From assembly GCF_000407185.1 (NCBI RefSeq), contig NZ_KE136481.1:124001-188000 (forward strand): 64,000 nucleotides of DNA, read 5' to 3'. This DNA comes from Enterococcus malodoratus ATCC 43197 (GTDB taxonomy: Bacteria > Bacillota > Bacilli > Lactobacillales > Enterococcaceae). A model generated the notes under the pieces. That model did no database searches, was not told the DNA's origin, and was given only the letters and a program-made list of their open reading frames with translations. Positions 1 to 15,392 of the stretch are shown piece after piece (the first letter of the stretch is position 1; each line of letters starts with the position of its first letter). A program made the translations under genes and the position numbers.

Positions 1-1
1 T

Positions 2-1387
2 CAAAAAATCGACGAAATTCCATTCGATTTCTCTCGCCGTCGTTTGACTGTTGTAATGAAAACAGACGAACATCAATTGATGATCACAAAAGGTGCGGTC
101 GAAGAAATGTCAACGATTTGTAAATATGTTGAGATCAACGGAGAGATTATGGAGTTAACGCCGGAGATTCGCCAACAATTACAAACGGTGAATGAAAAAA
201 TGAATCGTCAAGGAATGCGAGTAATTACCGTAGCGGTTCGTCGAGATGCCCATGATGAAGCTATTTACTCGACTGATGATGAAAAAGATATGACGTTGAT
301 TGGATTTATGGGTTTCCTTGATCCGGCCAAAGCGTCTGCAAAACCAGCAATCAAATCATTACAGCAACATGGTGTGACAGTGAAGGTTTTGACTGGTGAC
401 AATGCCATCGTGGCACAAAAAGTATGTCAAGATGTTGGTATTCCGGCAGAAGACTATTTATTAGGAAATCAAGTCGATGAAATGTCGGATGATGAGTTGT
501 ACAGAGCAGCCGAAAGCATCAATTTATTCGCCAAATTGAATCCTATGCAAAAATCACGCATTATTGAATCGCTTCAGGATAAAGGACATACCGTAGGATT
601 CATGGGTGATGGTATTAATGATGCTCCGGCACTAAGAAAAGCCGATGTGGGAATTTCGGTCGATACAGCAGCGGATATTACGAAGGATGCCAGCTCGATC
701 ATCTTGCTTGAAAAAAGTTTGGCTGTCTTAGAAAACGGTGTAATTGAAGGCCGCCGAGTTTTCAGCAACATGATGAAGTATATCAAGATTACAATCAGCT
801 CGAACTTCGGAAATGTGTTCTCAATCTTAGTTGCCAGTGCCTTTCTGCCATTTCTACCTATGCTGTCTATTCAATTGCTCTTGCAAAATCTGATCTATGA
901 CATCGCTCAATTGACGATTCCATGGGACAATGTCGATGAAGAAGAACTGCATGTGCCGACGAAGTGGGAAACAAAGGGATTATTGAAATTTACTGTGTGT
1001 ATTGGGCCGATCAGCTCGGTCTTTGATATTATTACATTCTTAGTGATGTGGTTCGTTTTTGGAGCAAATACGATCGCTTCACAAAACTTATTCCAAACAG
1101 GCTGGTTCATGATCGGGTTAACGACGCAAGCGTTAGTGGTTCTGATGGTTCGTACAAAGAAAATTCCATTTATCCAAAGCCGTCCAGCACCACAAGTCTT
1201 TATTAGTCTGTTAATGGCTGTAGTAGTAGGTATCATTGTAGTCGTAACGCCTATTGCGGAACAATTTGATTTTGTACATCTTCCAAGCAGCTACTGGTTA
1301 TGGTATGTAGGGATCGTCGTTGTTTATATGCTGGCAACACAGTTAGGAAAAGTAATCTATATAAAAATTGCAAAAGAATGGATCTGA
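2..1387 (+). CDS. mgtA: Magnesium-transporting P-type ATPase (MgtA/MgtB class), 5' truncated by window edge
   Basis: This is the C-terminal 461 residues of a P-type cation pump; the reading frame is open from base 2 and the start lies outside the window. Visible parts are the end of the nucleotide-binding domain (DEIPFDFSRRRLTVV), the VLTGDN motif, the P-domain hinge GDGINDAPALRKADVGISV and the C-terminal membrane helices. The stretch GRRVFSNMMKYIKITISSNF and the later LLLQNLIYDIAQLTIPWDNVD are typical of P3B magnesium importers (family knowledge). The DKTGT phosphorylation site is expected upstream and is not visible. It is followed by a terminator, so it is not co-transcribed with the pdh genes. 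Confident at family level; magnesium specificity is inferred from similarity. Confidence 0.9.
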   Translation, partial: QKIDEIPFDFSRRRLTVVMKTDEHQLMITKGAVEEMSTICKYVEINGEIMELTPEIRQQLQTVNEKMNRQGMRVITVAVRRDAHDEAIYSTDDEKDMTLIGFMGFLDPAKASAKPAIKSLQQHGVTVKVLTGDNAIVAQKVCQDVGIPAEDYLLGNQVDEMSDDELYRAAESINLFAKLNPMQKSRIIESLQDKGHTVGFMGDGINDAPALRKADVGISVDTAADITKDASSIILLEKSLAVLENGVIEGRRVFSNMMKYIKITISSNFGNVFSILVASAFLPFLPMLSIQLLLQNLIYDIAQLTIPWDNVDEEELHVPTKWETKGLLKFTVCIGPISSVFDIITFLVMWFVFGANTIASQNLFQTGWFMIGLTTQALVVLMVRTKKIPFIQSRPAPQVFISLLMAVVVGIIVVVTPIAEQFDFVHLPSSYWLWYVGIVVVYMLATQLGKVIYIKIAKEWI

Positions 1388-1393
1388 ACTATA

Positions 1394-1430
1394 ACAGAAT
1401 GGCCTGTACTGGCATTCTGTTTCTTTTTTT
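1394..1430 (+). terminator. Intrinsic terminator of the magnesium ATPase gene
   Basis: An 8-bp stem (ACAGAATG 1394-1401 with CATTCTGT 1413-1420) is followed directly by TTCTTTTTTT. It lies 6 bases after the stop codon. Confidence 0.75.
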
Positions 1431-2888
<1,458 letters not shown>

Positions 2889-2890
2889 TC

Positions 2891-3868
2891 ATGGCACAAA
2901 AAACAATGATCCAAGCAATTACAGATGCCTTAGCTCTGATGCTTGAAAAAGATAAAGAAGTTTTAGTTTTCGGTGAAGACGTTGGTAAAAACGGCGGAGT
3001 TTTCCGTGCTACTGAAGGTCTTCAAGAAAAATTCGGCGAAGATCAAGTTTTCGATACACCACTAGCTGAATCTGGCATCGCCGGACTTGGTTTTGGTTTA
3101 GCCTTGCAAGGCTTCCGTCCCGTTCCTGAAATTCAATTCTTTGGTTTTGTATTTGAAGCGATGGACGAAATCGTCGGACAAATGGCTCGTACTCGTTACC
3201 GCATGGGCGGTACACGAAATCTGCCAATCACGATCCGCGCACCATTCGGAGGCGGTGTTCATACACCAGAACTCCACTCAGATAACTTAGAAGGATTAAT
3301 GGTGCAATCACCAGGTTTACGCGTGGTCATTCCATCAAATCCATACGATGCAAAAGGTCTTTTGATTGCGTCAATTCGCAACAATGATCCAGTTGTATTC
3401 TTAGAGCACATGAAGCTTTATCGTTCTTTCCGTGAGGAAGTGCCAGAAGGAATCTATGAAGTACCATTAGACAAAGCTGCTGTTACTAAAGAGGGTTCTG
3501 ATGTTTCGATCATTACCTACGGCGCGATGGTACGTGAAGCGATTAAGGCTGCAGACAACTTAGCGAAAGAAAATATCAACGCTGAAATTATTGACTTGCG
3601 CACCGTTGCACCGCTTGATGTTGAAACTATCATTAAATCAGTTGAAAAAACTGGTCGTGTGGTCGTTGTTCAAGAAGCGCAAAAACAAGCGGGCGTTTCT
3701 GCACAAGTCGTTTCAGAAATCTCTGAACGGGCTGTTCTTTCATTAGAAGCACCAATCGGACGAGTTTCTGCTCCAGATACGATTTTCCCATTTGGACAAG
3801 CAGAAGGTATCTGGTTGCCAAACGCAGCAGATATCGAAGCAAAAGTAAAAGAAATCGCAGCATTTTAA
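2891..3868 (+). CDS. pdhB: Pyruvate dehydrogenase E1 component, beta subunit
   Basis: The 325-residue E1-beta subunit completes the E1 heterotetramer and supplies part of the TPP site. Recognisable segments are [16 protein letters not shown] near the N-terminus, [18 protein letters not shown] and the C-terminal transketolase-type domain with [12 protein letters not shown]. The gene starts 2 bases after the pdhA stop, with the GAAGGAG at the pdhA end acting as its ribosome binding site. The 140 bases to pdhC contain a strong hairpin (see 3885-3931), which could set different E1 and E2 levels. Confidence 0.97.
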   Translation: MAQKTMIQAITDALALMLEKDKEVLVFGEDVGKNGGVFRATEGLQEKFGEDQVFDTPLAESGIAGLGFGLALQGFRPVPEIQFFGFVFEAMDEIVGQMARTRYRMGGTRNLPITIRAPFGGGVHTPELHSDNLEGLMVQSPGLRVVIPSNPYDAKGLLIASIRNNDPVVFLEHMKLYRSFREEVPEGIYEVPLDKAAVTKEGSDVSIITYGAMVREAIKAADNLAKENINAEIIDLRTVAPLDVETIIKSVEKTGRVVVVQEAQKQAGVSAQVVSEISERAVLSLEAPIGRVSAPDTIFPFGQAEGIWLPNAADIEAKVKEIAAF

Positions 3869-3884
3869 TCGAAAAAGAGGTTCG

Positions 3885-3931
3885 TCCAACTTTTAGCAGT
3901 TCAATATAGAATGGAACTGTTAAAAGTCGGA
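3885..3931 (+). other. Strong inverted repeat between pdhB and pdhC
   Basis: Bases 3885-3902 pair with 3914-3931 over 18 positions with one mismatch and one G-U pair, around an 11-base loop. No T-run follows, so it does not look like a terminator. Its position inside the operon suggests a processing or stability element for segmental mRNA decay; this role is inferred. Confidence 0.6.
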
Positions 3932-4008
3932 TGATATACGACACGACAATTCCATTTATTTTTTCAATAGTTGAAAAGATAATTACATCAGTAAGGAGCG
4001 AAAAAAAC

Positions 4009-5652
4009 ATGGCTTACCAATTTAAATTACCGGACATCGGTGAAGGTATCGCAGAAGGCGAGATCGTCAAATGGTTCGTTAAGGCCGGTGATACAATTAA
4101 TGAGGACGACACATTATTAGAAGTCCAAAATGATAAATCAGTGGAAGAGATTCCATCTCCAGTAACAGGAACCGTTAAAAAAATTATCGTTGACGAAGGC
4201 ACTGTTGCCAATGTCGGTGATGTCTTAGTAGAAATCGATGCACCCGGACACGAGGATAACGAAGGAGACTCTGGCGTTGCAGCAGAATCGCAAACACCAG
4301 AAGCACCCGCAGCAGAACCAACAGTAGAAAGCGAAAGCAGCAATTCTAATGCTGGCGGTGTCTTCCAATTCAAATTACCGGATATCGGTGAAGGAATTGC
4401 GGAAGGCGAAATCGTTAAGTGGTTTGTAAAAGCTGGCGACACGATCGAAGAAGACGATACGCTATTAGAAGTCCAAAACGATAAATCAGTGGAAGAAATT
4501 CCATCTCCAGTAACTGGTACGATCAAAAAAATTATCGTTGACGAAGGCACTGTTGCCAATGTCGGTGATGTTTTGGTAGAAATCGACGCACCCGGACATA
4601 ACGATTCTAGCGCAGCTTCAACTGAATCAGCAGCTCCAGCGGAAGCACCAAATGCTGAAGCAAAAGGCGCTTCTTCTGTTGTTGAATCAAGCAATCCAGA
4701 TAAACGTGTTCTAGCGATGCCATCTGTACGTCAATATGCACGTGAAAAAGATGTTGATATCAGTCAAGTGACGGCCACAGGTAAAGGCGGACGGATCGTT
4801 AAAGAAGATATCGACGCATTTGTTTCTGGCGGCGGACAAGCTGCACCAGCGAAATCAGAAGAGAAATCAACTGAAACATCCGCTTCAGCAGCAAGCACAC
4901 CAGCGAAGGCTGAAAAACCAGCGCAACCATTTAGCTCAAACATGGGCGAAATGGAAACACGCGAGAAATTAACGCCAACACGTAAAGCCATCGCGAAAGC
5001 AATGGTCAACAGCAAACATACAGCACCACATGTAACGCTGCATGATGAAGTAGAAGTTTCTAAACTTTGGGATCACCGTAAGAAATTCAAACAAGTTGCT
5101 TTGGATAACGGTACGAAATTGACATTCTTGCCATATGTAGTTAAGGCTTTAACTGCTACTGTTAAGAAATACCCAGTCTTGAACGCATCAATCGATGACG
5201 CAGCTCAAGAAATCGTTTATAAGAATTACTACAACATCGGTATCGCAACAGATACAGACCATGGCTTGTATGTACCAAACGTTAAAAACGCGGATACAAA
5301 AGGTATGTTCAAGATCGCTGATGAAATCAACGAAAAAGCTGCCTTGGCACATGATGGCAAATTATCAGGAGACGATATGCGTAATGGTACGATCACGATT
5401 TCAAATATCGGTTCTGTAGGCGGTGGCTGGTTTACACCAGTTATCAACTACCCTGAAGTAGCAATCCTTGGTGTTGGAACGATCGCGCAACAACCGATCG
5501 TCAACGACGAAGGCGAATTAGCGGTTGGCCGTGTAATGAAACTTTCATTAAGCTTCGACCATCGCATCGTTGATGGCGCGACAGCGCAAAAAGCCATGAA
5601 CAATATTAAACGTTTATTGGCTGATCCAGAATTATTATTAATGGAAGGATGA
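4009..5652 (+). CDS. pdhC: Dihydrolipoamide acetyltransferase (E2) of pyruvate dehydrogenase, two lipoyl domains
   Basis: The 547-residue E2 core moves acetyl groups from E1 to CoA. Domains in order are lipoyl 1 (about residues 2-80), an Ala/Glu/Pro linker, lipoyl 2 (about 119-197), another linker, the peripheral subunit-binding domain (about 230-268, [19 protein letters not shown]) and the catalytic domain (about 320-547) with the DHRIVDG active-site motif. Both lipoyl domains keep the lipoylated lysine in [13 protein letters not shown]. The start at 4009 is chosen because GTAAGGAGCG lies just before ATGGCTTACC; the open frame upstream has no ribosome binding site. The 3' halves of the two lipoyl coding repeats are nearly identical in DNA. 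Confidence 0.97.
   Translation: MAYQFKLPDIGEGIAEGEIVKWFVKAGDTINEDDTLLEVQNDKSVEEIPSPVTGTVKKIIVDEGTVANVGDVLVEIDAPGHEDNEGDSGVAAESQTPEAPAAEPTVESESSNSNAGGVFQFKLPDIGEGIAEGEIVKWFVKAGDTIEEDDTLLEVQNDKSVEEIPSPVTGTIKKIIVDEGTVANVGDVLVEIDAPGHNDSSAASTESAAPAEAPNAEAKGASSVVESSNPDKRVLAMPSVRQYAREKDVDISQVTATGKGGRIVKEDIDAFVSGGGQAAPAKSEEKSTETSASAASTPAKAEKPAQPFSSNMGEMETREKLTPTRKAIAKAMVNSKHTAPHVTLHDEVEVSKLWDHRKKFKQVALDNGTKLTFLPYVVKALTATVKKYPVLNASIDDAAQEIVYKNYYNIGIATDTDHGLYVPNVKNADTKGMFKIADEINEKAALAHDGKLSGDDMRNGTITISNIGSVGGGWFTPVINYPEVAILGVGTIAQQPIVNDEGELAVGRVMKLSLSFDHRIVDGATAQKAMNNIKRLLADPELLLMEG
4015..4600 (+). repeat. Tandem lipoyl-domain repeat inside pdhC
   Basis: Two coding repeats of about 235 bases (from about 4015 and 4369) encode the lipoyl domains. 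In their second halves they share an exact 47-base match (4177-4223 and 4525-4571), while the first halves differ at many silent positions. This pattern suggests recent gene conversion limited to the 3' halves. Confidence 0.7.
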
Positions 5653-5659
5653 TAAAATC

Positions 5660-7066
5660 ATGGTAGTTGGAGATTTTGCCATTGAATTAGATACAGTTGT
5701 AATCGGTGCTGGACCTGGCGGCTATGTTGCCGCCATCCGCGCCGCTGAAATGGGACAAAAAGTAGCAATCATCGAACGGGAATACATTGGCGGCGTTTGT
5801 TTAAACGTCGGCTGTGTACCGTCAAAAGCGTTGATTTCTGCTGGACATCATTTGCATGATTCACGTGACTCAACTATGTTTGGTGTTACCAGTGAAAATG
5901 TAAAATTAGATTTTGCAAAAACACAAGAATGGAAAGAAAACGAAGTGGTTAATAAATTAACCTCAGGAGTAAAATTCTTGCTGAAGAAACACAAAGTAGA
6001 AATCATTGAAGGCGAAGCTTTCTTCGTTGATGATAAAAACTTACGGGTAATTCACCCTGATTCAGCACAAACTTACTCGTTCAATAATGCGATCGTCGCA
6101 ACAGGTTCTCGCCCAATCGAGATTCCTGGCTTTAAATTTGGCGGACGCGTATTAGATTCGACTGGCGGATTAGCATTACAAGAAGTACCAGAAAAATTCG
6201 TGATCATTGGCGGCGGTGTAATCGGTGCCGAACTAGGAAGCGCGTATGCGAACCTCGGTGCTGAAGTAACGATTATTGAAGGTACGCCTCAAATCTTGCC
6301 AACCTACGAAAAAGATATGGTGCAGCTTGTTGAGAAAGACTTCAAACAAAAGGGCATCAAGGTTGTTACTTCTGCGATGGCTCGTGAAGCAGTCGATAAT
6401 GGCGACAGCGTAACGGTTCGTTATGAAGTTGACGGTAAAGAAGAAACAATCGATGCTGATTACGTAATGGTAACGGTTGGTCGTCGTCCAAACACAAATG
6501 ACATGGGCTTGGAACAAGCCGGTGTTGAAATGACTGATCGCGGTTTGATCTCAGTCGACAAACAAGGACGTACAAATGTATCAAGCATTTACGCGATCGG
6601 CGATATCGTTCCAGGCGCTGCTTTGGCTCACAAAGCCAGCTATGAAGCAAAAATAGCTGCAGAAGCAATCTCTGGTAAGAAGGTTGCCGTTGATTACAAA
6701 GCGATGCCTGCAGTTGCCTTTACTGATCCAGAATTAGCGACTGTTGGTATGACAATCAAAGAAGCCAAAGAGGCAGGAATCGAAGCGAAAGCCTTCAAAT
6801 TTCCATTCTCAGGTAATGGTCGTGCGTTATCATTAGGCAAGACAGAAGGCTTCATCCGTTTAGTTACAACGGTGGAAGACAACGTGATCATCGGCGGACA
6901 AATCGCTGGTGTAGGAGCAAGTGATATGGTTTCTGAACTTGCTTTAGCGATTGAATCAGGAATGAATGCTGAGGATATTGCTTTAACGATTCATCCGCAT
7001 CCATCTTTAGGTGAAATCGTGATGGACGCTTCTGAATTGGCTTTAGGTTTGCCAATCCATATTTAA
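5660..7066 (+). CDS. pdhD: Dihydrolipoamide dehydrogenase (E3)
   Basis: The 468-residue flavoprotein disulfide reductase reoxidises dihydrolipoamide on E2 and reduces NAD+. Visible features are the FAD-binding [10 protein letters not shown] (residues 16-25), the redox-active disulfide CLNVGC (C47 and C52), the NAD-binding [17 protein letters not shown], the second FAD motif [16 protein letters not shown] and the C-terminal HPHPSLGE with the catalytic His-Glu pair. Normal family length. It lies 7 bases after pdhC with GGAAGGATGATAA as ribosome binding site, and ends the operon before a strong terminator. Confidence 0.97.
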   Translation: MVVGDFAIELDTVVIGAGPGGYVAAIRAAEMGQKVAIIEREYIGGVCLNVGCVPSKALISAGHHLHDSRDSTMFGVTSENVKLDFAKTQEWKENEVVNKLTSGVKFLLKKHKVEIIEGEAFFVDDKNLRVIHPDSAQTYSFNNAIVATGSRPIEIPGFKFGGRVLDSTGGLALQEVPEKFVIIGGGVIGAELGSAYANLGAEVTIIEGTPQILPTYEKDMVQLVEKDFKQKGIKVVTSAMAREAVDNGDSVTVRYEVDGKEETIDADYVMVTVGRRPNTNDMGLEQAGVEMTDRGLISVDKQGRTNVSSIYAIGDIVPGAALAHKASYEAKIAAEAISGKKVAVDYKAMPAVAFTDPELATVGMTIKEAKEAGIEAKAFKFPFSGNGRALSLGKTEGFIRLVTTVEDNVIIGGQIAGVGASDMVSELALAIESGMNAEDIALTIHPHPSLGEIVMDASELALGLPIHI

Positions 7067-7075
7067 TAAACTCAA

Positions 7076-7112
7076 AAGCACTAAGATCGACGTTGATCTT
7101 AGTGCTTTTTTT
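7076..7112. terminator. Bidirectional terminator between pdhD and the araC-type gene
   Basis: A perfect 13-bp stem (7076-7088 with 7095-7107) has a 6-base loop and a T-run on the + strand; the A-run on the other side lets it serve the convergent minus-strand gene as well. Confidence 0.85.
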
Positions 7113-7131
7113 GTCTTCTGGATGAAACGAA

Positions 7132-7968
7132 TCAATTAATGATAAATTGTTTGCGATAGTTGGAAGGGGAGATACCCAACTTGGCATTAAAAAATTTTGA
7201 AAAATAAGAGGAAGAAGAAAAGCCGGTTTCATAAGCTATTTCGGTGATACTCAATGAACTTTTTCGCAACAGAGAACAAGCTTTTTGCAGCTTTAATTCT
7301 TGGATATATTCACTAGGTCCTATTCCTTTGTAGGATTGAAATAGCTTATAAAGATAGGTTCGATCAATGTTGCTGAATTTTGAAATTTGATTGACACTGA
7401 GATTTTCAGACATGTTATCGTCGATGTAATTCAGAATGGTTTTAAATAGATTTTCGCTCTGTGACAGATGATTTGTCTTCAAATTGATCTGGTCGATCGT
7501 GTCAAACAGATTAAATGAGGAGGCGATTGTACGAAAAAGATTGTCTCTTTTGAATTCGTCATAGATATCTTGAAAAAGAACGTCTATTCTATGATCAAAG
7601 GCGTTACCGATAACACAATTATGTTTATCCAACTTCAATTTGGAAAAATAATCGGCGGCTAAATCACCAGAAAAACCAACCCATCTGTACTGCCATGGAT
7701 TGTCACGATTTGGATAATAAACATTTTTACAATTTGATGGAATAATAAAAAAATCTCCCGCAGTAATTTTTCTCTCTGGAAAAAAGGGAGTTGAGAAAAA
7801 ACCTTCCCCAGCGACACAATAATGAAGCACCCAATAATTGATCGGAGCGTACTCCGTAGGCTTGGTTGAGCGACATTTTTCATAACCAACTTCGCAAATA
7901 TGGAACTCTGAACTTAATTTGTCATTGTTGGTTAAGATACTGATTTCTTTTGCTAATGAGCTGTACAT
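7132..7968 (-). CDS. AraC-family transcriptional regulator
   Basis: This 278-residue regulator has an N-terminal cupin-like ligand-binding domain (about residues 20-160, with HYCVAGEGFF and GDFFIIPSN) and a C-terminal double helix-turn-helix AraC domain (ISKFSNIDRTYLYKLFQSY, then EIAYETGFSSSSYFSKFF). The start at 7968 is preferred over one 13 codons upstream because GAGGAGG lies 7 bases before it. It is divergent from the permease-lacZ pair, 130 bases away, so it most likely controls them in response to a sugar or glycoside. The inducer is unknown. Confidence 0.9.
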   Translation of the reverse strand: MYSSLAKEISILTNNDKLSSEFHICEVGYEKCRSTKPTEYAPINYWVLHYCVAGEGFFSTPFFPERKITAGDFFIIPSNCKNVYYPNRDNPWQYRWVGFSGDLAADYFSKLKLDKHNCVIGNAFDHRIDVLFQDIYDEFKRDNLFRTIASSFNLFDTIDQINLKTNHLSQSENLFKTILNYIDDNMSENLSVNQISKFSNIDRTYLYKLFQSYKGIGPSEYIQELKLQKACSLLRKSSLSITEIAYETGFSSSSYFSKFFNAKLGISPSNYRKQFIIN

Positions 7969-8019
7969 CAAATTCCTCCTCGACAAGTAATTATTAAGAG
8001 GCAACATCTTTACAAGTAT

Positions 8020-8064
8020 TTGGAAACATTTCTTATTTTTTATACCATGAAAGCGCTATAAAAT
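8020..8064 (+). promoter_or_regulatory. Promoter region with a cre-like site upstream of the permease-lacZ pair
   Basis: TGAAAGCGCTATAA at 8048-8061 matches the catabolite-control consensus TGWAANCGNTNWCA at all but one defined position, so CcpA repression is likely. A weak promoter, TTGGAA (8020-8025) with TACCAT (8043-8048) after 17 bases, sits directly upstream and overlaps it. The poor -35/-10 fit agrees with dependence on the divergent AraC activator. Function is inferred from motif and position. Confidence 0.5.
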
Positions 8065-8074
8065 CAAAGTGTAA

Positions 8075-12651
<4,577 letters not shown>

Positions 12652-12658
12652 CATAAAG

Positions 12659-12702
12659 AATCCTCCTTCCAATTTTCACCCGAAAAAGGAAGGAGGATTT
12701 TC
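12659..12702. terminator. Bidirectional terminator between lacZ and the GPP34 gene
   Basis: A perfect 12-bp stem (12659-12670 with 12688-12699) is followed by a short T-rich tail. It lies between two convergent genes. Confidence 0.7.
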
Positions 12703-12711
12703 TATTGACTA

Positions 12712-13335
12712 TCAGGCCGTCACGACTACTAAAGCCCCAACTAACCAGTCAAGTTGGGAAATCATGAGTTGTGTCTGCTTAGAAACAGGATCATTCTTTG
12801 CTGCTTTGATTTTCGCTTCAAGTTCTTTGCGGTCTTCCTTATCAATATATTTTTTCAAATAGGAAGATTTTTTTAGCAAAATCGCTAACGTCAATCCATC
12901 GTTGTCGAGTGCATTTAAGTTTTCCAGACGAGCGACTAGTTTAGCGATCGTATTTTCTTTGGCCAAATAACTTGTCGTGCCTTCAACTCTGATTTCACGG
13001 AGTTGAATTAATGAGCCGCGAATCTGAGCAACTAATTGTTTTAAATCCTTTTCGAAGAAAGTAGCTCCATAAGCATTGGCGATTTTTTCGATCCTTTTTT
13101 TCTTCAACTGCATAATTTTGTTTAGGAGACAATCCAAATACTCTAATTCTGCTGGAAGTTCGTCGGTCAGAACAATAATTTCTTTTTGCTCAAGCTCAAT
13201 GACACCGGCTGCCTGTAAATCAAGCAATCCCGCCATGACTAGGCACATCCCAACATAATAATTGACTGAAGAAATTTTTCCTTGGCGATTCATAGTAAAC
13301 AAAAGATATTGCTGCGATAGACTTAGATTTTTCAT
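12712..13335 (-). CDS. GPP34 (GOLPH3/VPS74-like) family protein
   Basis: This 207-residue protein matches the bacterial GPP34 pattern: an N-terminal LSLSQQYLLFTMN, then GMCLVMAGLLDLQAAGVIEL with a following DELP segment, and helical C-terminal repeats. Eukaryotic members bind phosphatidylinositol-4-phosphate at Golgi membranes; the bacterial role is not established. The start at 13335 is chosen because AAAGGAGTAGGG lies just upstream; the 35 codons before it have no such site. A TATACT -10-like box is present on the minus strand near 13361-13366. Its divergent neighbour is an Rgg-type regulator. Confidence 0.75.
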   Translation of the reverse strand: MKNLSLSQQYLLFTMNRQGKISSVNYYVGMCLVMAGLLDLQAAGVIELEQKEIIVLTDELPAELEYLDCLLNKIMQLKKKRIEKIANAYGATFFEKDLKQLVAQIRGSLIQLREIRVEGTTSYLAKENTIAKLVARLENLNALDNDGLTLAILLKKSSYLKKYIDKEDRKELEAKIKAAKNDPVSKQTQLMISQLDWLVGALVVVTA

Positions 13336-13490
13336 TTCCCTACTCCTTTGACTTTTAACTAAAGTATAGTCTGCTAGGAGAGAAATTCGATTTTTCGAAA
13401 CAATCTTTTCAATTTTCTGATTTTCCCATTGTTTTTTCATGGTATTCTAAAGCAATAGAAACAAAAGTTTCGTTAAAGGAGATGAAAACA

Positions 13491-14354
13491 GTGACGGGAA
13501 AATACTTTCAAGAAATCAGAGAAAAGAAGAATCAGACAATTGCCAATACATCTGACGGAATTGTGACCCCGCAATTCTTACGTAAGTACGAACGTGAAAA
13601 TGGCGATATCCGTTTTTCAAACTTGGTTCAGTTGTTAAATCGATTGAACACCACAATTGATGAATTTGTTTTTGAAATTGATGAAAGCTTGGATGTTTGG
13701 CTGTACGCAATTGAAGAAGAGATTGATCAAGCGTATCATGCCGGCAATTCTTTCTCATTGAAAAAATTTGTTGAAAAACAAGAGCAGTTGTATCAACAAA
13801 CGAATGAAAAACGTTTCTTATTTGCTGCGCTCATTGGCAAACGATTCTATAATTATATTTTTCTGCCCAGTTACACGGTTGATTTAACGCCAATGGCTGA
13901 TTATTTAAGAGAAACGGAAACGTGGGGAAGATTTGAATTCTTTTTGCTGACTTATAATGGGGACTTATTTAAACCAGAGGAGGCGTATTATTACGCCCAA
14001 AAATTAGTTAAGCAGCATCACGGCAGTTATGAAGTGCGAAAGTGGCGCTATGATGCCGTGCTTCATTTAGCCCGCTATTTGATTGAGGAGAATAAATTGG
14101 CCTCTGGAGAAAAAATTTTGTTGGAGTACCTGAACAATTTGACACCGAATCGTGACTTGAAGTATTTTCATCATGATCTATACGCGAAATTTGTCTATGG
14201 GTTGTTATTGATTAAAAAACACGACCCAAAAGGCCAGCGGCAATGCGAGCGAATCATCGAGATATTTGTCGAGGACTGCGGGTATTTGAATTATGGCAAC
14301 CGACTAAATATTATTTATCAATCAACCTTAGCACAGGCTAAGCAAGCACAATAA
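13491..14354 (+). CDS. Rgg/GadR/MutR-family transcriptional regulator
   Basis: The N-terminal helix-turn-helix (about residues 5-60; IREKKNQTIANTSDGIVTPQ, then LRKYERENGDIRFSNLVQLL) and a long alpha-helical C-terminal domain fit the Rgg family, which often senses short peptides through TPR-like repeats. Length is 287 residues from the GTG at 13491, chosen because AAAGGAG (13475-13481) is 9 bases away; the ATG at 13482 directly abuts it. No short peptide gene was found nearby. It is probably co-transcribed with the acetyltransferase 16 bases downstream. Ligand and targets are unknown. Confidence 0.8.
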   Translation: MTGKYFQEIREKKNQTIANTSDGIVTPQFLRKYERENGDIRFSNLVQLLNRLNTTIDEFVFEIDESLDVWLYAIEEEIDQAYHAGNSFSLKKFVEKQEQLYQQTNEKRFLFAALIGKRFYNYIFLPSYTVDLTPMADYLRETETWGRFEFFLLTYNGDLFKPEEAYYYAQKLVKQHHGSYEVRKWRYDAVLHLARYLIEENKLASGEKILLEYLNNLTPNRDLKYFHHDLYAKFVYGLLLIKKHDPKGQRQCERIIEIFVEDCGYLNYGNRLNIIYQSTLAQAKQAQ

Positions 14355-14370
14355 ATGAGGAGTATATAAT

Positions 14371-14976
14371 ATGAATGAGTTATTAGGTTTTGACGTTTCT
14401 AGATCTGGAAAAATGTACGACGATCTTTCCGAAGTTTTTACGAAAACTAGAAAGCAGGCAGTGAATGCGACAACAGAATATAATGCCTTATATAGAAAAG
14501 ACGAACAGAAGCGAAAGGAAATATTGCAAAAGCTTTTAGGTTCGGTTGGAGAAGATCCGTTTTTCGAACAAGACTTTCGTTGTGAATTTGGAAAGAATAT
14601 TCACCTTGGCGATCGTTTTTACGCCAACTTTGATTGTATTTTATTAGATGGCGGTGAGATCATTATAGGAAATGATGTTCTATTCGGTCCGCGAGTAGGA
14701 ATTTTTACGACCAATCATGCGACGTATTCTGCGGAGCGCAAAGCAGGCGGCTGTTATTCTAAGAATGTTGTGATCAAGGATAATGTCTGGGTCGGTGCTA
14801 ATGTTACGATCAATCAAGGTGTGACAATCGGAGAGAATACGATTATCGGCTCAGGAAGCGTTTTGACTAAAAGCATTCCGGCCGATGTGATCGCGGTTGG
14901 TAATCCTTGCCGAGTATTGAGAAAAATTACGGAACAAGACAAAACGGGTTACCAATCAAATCGTCATTCAAACTAA
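14371..14976 (+). CDS. Sugar O-acetyltransferase (maltose/galactoside acetyltransferase type)
   Basis: The 201-residue protein is a left-handed beta-helix acetyltransferase. It has the N-terminal Mac domain (YNALYRKDEQKRKEILQKLL), hexapeptide repeats (LDGGEIIIGNDVLFGPRVGI, VVIKDNVWVGANVTINQGV) and the catalytic His in TTNHATYS. The family moves acetyl from acetyl-CoA to the 6-OH of glucosides or galactosides, perhaps detoxifying non-metabolised sugars. Ribosome binding site is ATGAGGAG. A lacA-like function near lacZ is tempting, but the GPP34 and Rgg genes lie between. Confidence 0.9.
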   Translation: MNELLGFDVSRSGKMYDDLSEVFTKTRKQAVNATTEYNALYRKDEQKRKEILQKLLGSVGEDPFFEQDFRCEFGKNIHLGDRFYANFDCILLDGGEIIIGNDVLFGPRVGIFTTNHATYSAERKAGGCYSKNVVIKDNVWVGANVTINQGVTIGENTIIGSGSVLTKSIPADVIAVGNPCRVLRKITEQDKTGYQSNRHSN

Positions 14977-15040
14977 AAGCGACTTTAATTAAAGCCCGTA
15001 CTATTCTATGGTAAACTATTTTCGAATGGAGTGTGGAACA

Positions 15041-15310
15041 GTGGCAAACTATGGTTACCCAATTGATGAGGATTGGACACATGAGGAAATTGGTACAGTC
15101 ATTAATTTTTTTAACTTAGTCGAAGCAGCAAATGAGACAGGGGTCGAAAAAGAGGCTTTTTTGGCTGGCTATAAAAAATTTAAAACCGTCGTGAAAAGTA
15201 TCGGTGAGGAAAAACGAATCGGACGTGATTTTCAGAACGTCAGCGGTTATTCGATCTATCATACCTTACAAAAAGCGAAAGCAGCAACATCAAAGCGTTT
15301 TAAAATGTAA
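15041..15310 (+). CDS. UPF0223 family protein (YktA-like)
   Basis: A small soluble protein of 89 residues with the family pattern YGYPIDEDWTHEEIGTVINF and a C-terminal GRDFQNVSGYSIYHTLQKAK. Function is unknown. The GTG at 15041 is preferred over the upstream TTG at 15008 because it follows TGGAG and gives the usual N-terminus. In Bacillus subtilis the homologue is next to the suhB-like gene, as here, which supports co-function or simply a conserved operon. Confidence 0.8.
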   Translation: MANYGYPIDEDWTHEEIGTVINFFNLVEAANETGVEKEAFLAGYKKFKTVVKSIGEEKRIGRDFQNVSGYSIYHTLQKAKAATSKRFKM

Positions 15311-15392
15311 GCAGAATGCGATACATACATGGTGAGCGGACATATCTTTATGAGAATGATACATTCTATACTACGAGTTGGGAGAGATCAGG

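Noticed and set aside
3931-4008. Longer open frame upstream of pdhC
   Set aside because: No ribosome binding site at its start, and lipoyl domains begin at the ATG at 4009, which has a good AAGGAG.
4014-4694. 226-codon antisense ORF opposite pdhC
   Set aside because: It is a shadow of the repetitive lipoyl coding sequence, with no ribosome binding site and a low-complexity product.
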